Part shown: piece by piece, positions 62,591-64,000 of the stretch | Layout: every line of letters starts with the position of its first letter | Numbering within the stretch: the first letter of the stretch is position 1 | Source: Dendrolimus kikuchii | Taxonomy: Eukaryota; Arthropoda; Insecta; Lepidoptera; Lasiocampidae | Reading direction: 5' to 3' | Length of the DNA stretch: 64,000 bases | Assembly: GCA_019925095.2 (NCBI GenBank) | Contig: CM034392.1 | Span: forward strand, 26,979,887 to 27,043,886 | Notes under the pieces: model-generated | The model's database searches: none | The model's input: the letters and a program-made list of their open reading frames with translations, nothing else | Told to the model about the DNA's origin: nothing | Made by a program: the position numbers and the translations under genes

Positions 62591-62890
62591 TACGCGGATA
62601 AAGAAATTACTAATGTTTATAGTTAGCACGAAAACAGGATGCACAATTTCAGATAAAACTGACACTACCCAGACATGTAGGGTTGCCAGATGTATTAAAA
62701 AAACCGGACATGTTTTTTTTATATTAACATATAAATTAGTTATTTTTTCTTCTGTGAAGGTGACGTTACTGCCTGGCACTAACGGAAGACCAGCGTTGGT
62801 TGTTATCGACCAGCATTTGCTGAGTTAGGGCCTGTTTAGAATTAGTTAACTTCTTGGCTTCTGTTAAACTGCATATGTATCCTTTAATAA
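62591..62890. other. Unassigned sequence
   Basis: Two overlapping 65-71 codon frames without motifs. Confidence 0.35.
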
Positions 62891-62894
62891 TCCC

Positions 62895-63235
62895 TATTAA
62901 TATTATAAATGCGAAAGTAACTCTGTCTGTCTGTCTGTTCCGTTTTCACGTAAAAACTACTGGACCGATTTGGCTGAAACTCAGTATATATATATTTTCG
63001 ATGCCGAGAATGAACATAGGATATTTTTTATCCCGAAAAATGAGATAGTTTCCGGGATAAAAATATATTTGTCTTTTTGTTTGTTATCCTTTTATTGAAA
63101 GACGATTGGACCGATTTGGCTGAAACTCAGTACATATATAATTTGAATACCGAGAGTGCCCAAGGGATACTTTTTATCCCGAATAATGGGATACATTTTG
63201 GGATAGATTTATGTAAAGTTTATCCCGGAAACTAG
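62895..63235 (+). mobile_element. Lep1-like element with two-unit internal repeat
   Basis: 'tattaatattataaatgcga' start. Two units hold 'ggaccgatttggctgaaact' (62962 and 63109, 147 bp apart), each followed by 'tttttatcccgaa'. A probable far end 'acccgcggcgcagccgcggg' is at 63582. Confidence 0.6.
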
Positions 63236-63252
63236 GACAGGTTTTGTGATTT

Positions 63253-63406
63253 TGTCCATTTCGTCCACTGGGTCCACTGGGTCCACTTGGTCCATTGGGT
63301 CCACTTGGACTACTTGGTCCCCTTGGTCAACTGGGTCCACTTAGTCCACTGGGTCCACTTGGTCCACTGGGTCCACTGGGTCCACTTGGTCCACTTGGAC
63401 CATGTT
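63253..63406 (+). repeat. 9 bp minisatellite reading Gly-Pro-Leu
   Basis: About 16 units of ggtccactk. In one frame it reads G-P-L triplets from about 63264 to 63402. There is no start codon upstream (TGA before it) and the frame closes soon after at CHFC-stop. Confidence 0.85.
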
Positions 63407-63948
63407 ATCTATTTTGTCATTTTTGTTAAGTTTTGTCATTTATGTAGTTAACATATAGACGGGGGTGGTATAGTTTGCGATATAAAATGAAGTGAATCTT
63501 TCGGGGGCAAATACATACAAATTTAATACAATGTAACCTGTACCACTTGCTTTTTAAACAAGAGATACGCACTAGAGGTTGACCCGCGGCGCAGCCGCGG
63601 GGTAAACATTATTTTCTTTCTTTCTTTTTTTCTTTTCTAAATAAATTTACTGAAATTAGTTTTCAGTTACTAAATTTGCATCGAATGCTAAATTAAGAGT
63701 CAATCTACTTTATCATATATTTATCGATGCCATTGGTTTTGATAAAGTTCTATTGCCTGAGATAGCATCTTTGAATTCAGTGCAACTAGCAGTAATATTG
63801 AAGAAGGTCAAATTCACTTTTTAGAGTATCCACGGCGAGACACGAGAGTTCGCCAGATAATTAAGGAATTTGCTTTAAAACCGGATAATCTGTCGTCCGG
63901 TTTTAAAGCAAGCGACGTCTCGGTCGAGAACCGACAACCCTAAATTTT
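63407..63948. other. AT-rich sequence, nothing recognised
   Basis: Apart from the GC palindrome at 63582-63601, no feature is supported. Confidence 0.35.
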
Positions 63949-64000
63949 TTGTTTTTTTTTTAATTTTTTTATTGCAGGAGTTCAGCAGACAGGCAGACAG
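63949..64000 (-). mobile_element. Family B tail, cut by window edge
   Basis: T run, 'attgcaggagttcagcagac'; the rest lies beyond the window. Confidence 0.85.

Overview
The window looks like a transposon-dominated, gene-poor stretch of a lepidopteran (moth or butterfly) nuclear genome. I recognise no host protein-coding gene, rRNA or tRNA gene. The assignment rests on AT-rich sequence full of repeat types I associate with Lepidoptera: tRNA-derived SINEs with intact A and B boxes, Helitron-like elements that begin with a 'tactaatattataaa' end and finish near 'cgcgggcacagctagta', non-LTR retrotransposons ending in (TTCTA)n, (TATG)n or (TAA)n tails, and solo LTRs. Nearly every open reading frame is a broken C-terminal piece of a reverse-transcriptase polyprotein or a chance frame inside a non-coding repeat. 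The exception is one uninterrupted 447-codon IS630/Tc1/mariner-type transposase at 11476-12819 (minus), which has lost both catalytic aspartates.

Two families dominate. Family A (26 pieces; the longest at 57982-58578) is the 3' end of a non-LTR retrotransposon. It encodes a reverse-transcriptase C-terminal domain, ends in a (TATG)n tail, is almost always 5'-truncated, and often carries 10-14 bp target-site duplications. Family B (about 25 pieces; typical copies at 23807-24117 and 51223-51530) is a roughly 310 bp non-coding retroposon with a fixed head (gtgcaggaacggag) and an 'aataaaa' tail. Other families are named here by letter. C: a (TAA)n-tailed LINE end. D: Helitron-like. E and S2: tRNA SINEs. 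F: an inverted-end element with internal 163 bp tandem units. G: a 260 bp repeat beside the transposase. K: a LINE with a (TTCTA)n tail. M and L: further interspersed repeats. P: a DNA-element fragment. There is also a Penelope-like fold-back element.

Layout. 1-5.5 kb: A fragments, D copies, a Jockey-type fragment between 192 bp direct repeats, a Harbinger-like element, a SINE, the G repeat and a deletion derivative related to the transposase locus. 5.5-13.4 kb: B copies, K elements with A nested inside, and the transposase locus. 13.4-20.3 kb: S2 SINE, B/C composites, a LINE C-terminus and a pogo-like element holding a reverse-transcriptase fragment and a MITE. 20.3-32 kb: A copies, a solo LTR, two further LINE remnants and D elements. 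32-41.3 kb: B+F blocks, a TA-flanked MITE, a solo LTR and a (TA)n run. 41.3-48.8 kb: tandem repeats, a nested hAT-like element, an R2/NeSL-type endonuclease fragment and duplicated loci. 48.8-64 kb: more A and B, F with an expanded tandem array, K remnants, two LTRs and a Gly-Pro-Leu-reading minisatellite.

The genes do not form an operon or pathway. The story is repeated insertion of elements into elements. The order of events can often be read from target-site duplications, and several composites recur at two places, so they moved or were duplicated as blocks. All assignments come from reading the sequence. No database search was possible, so family names are working labels.
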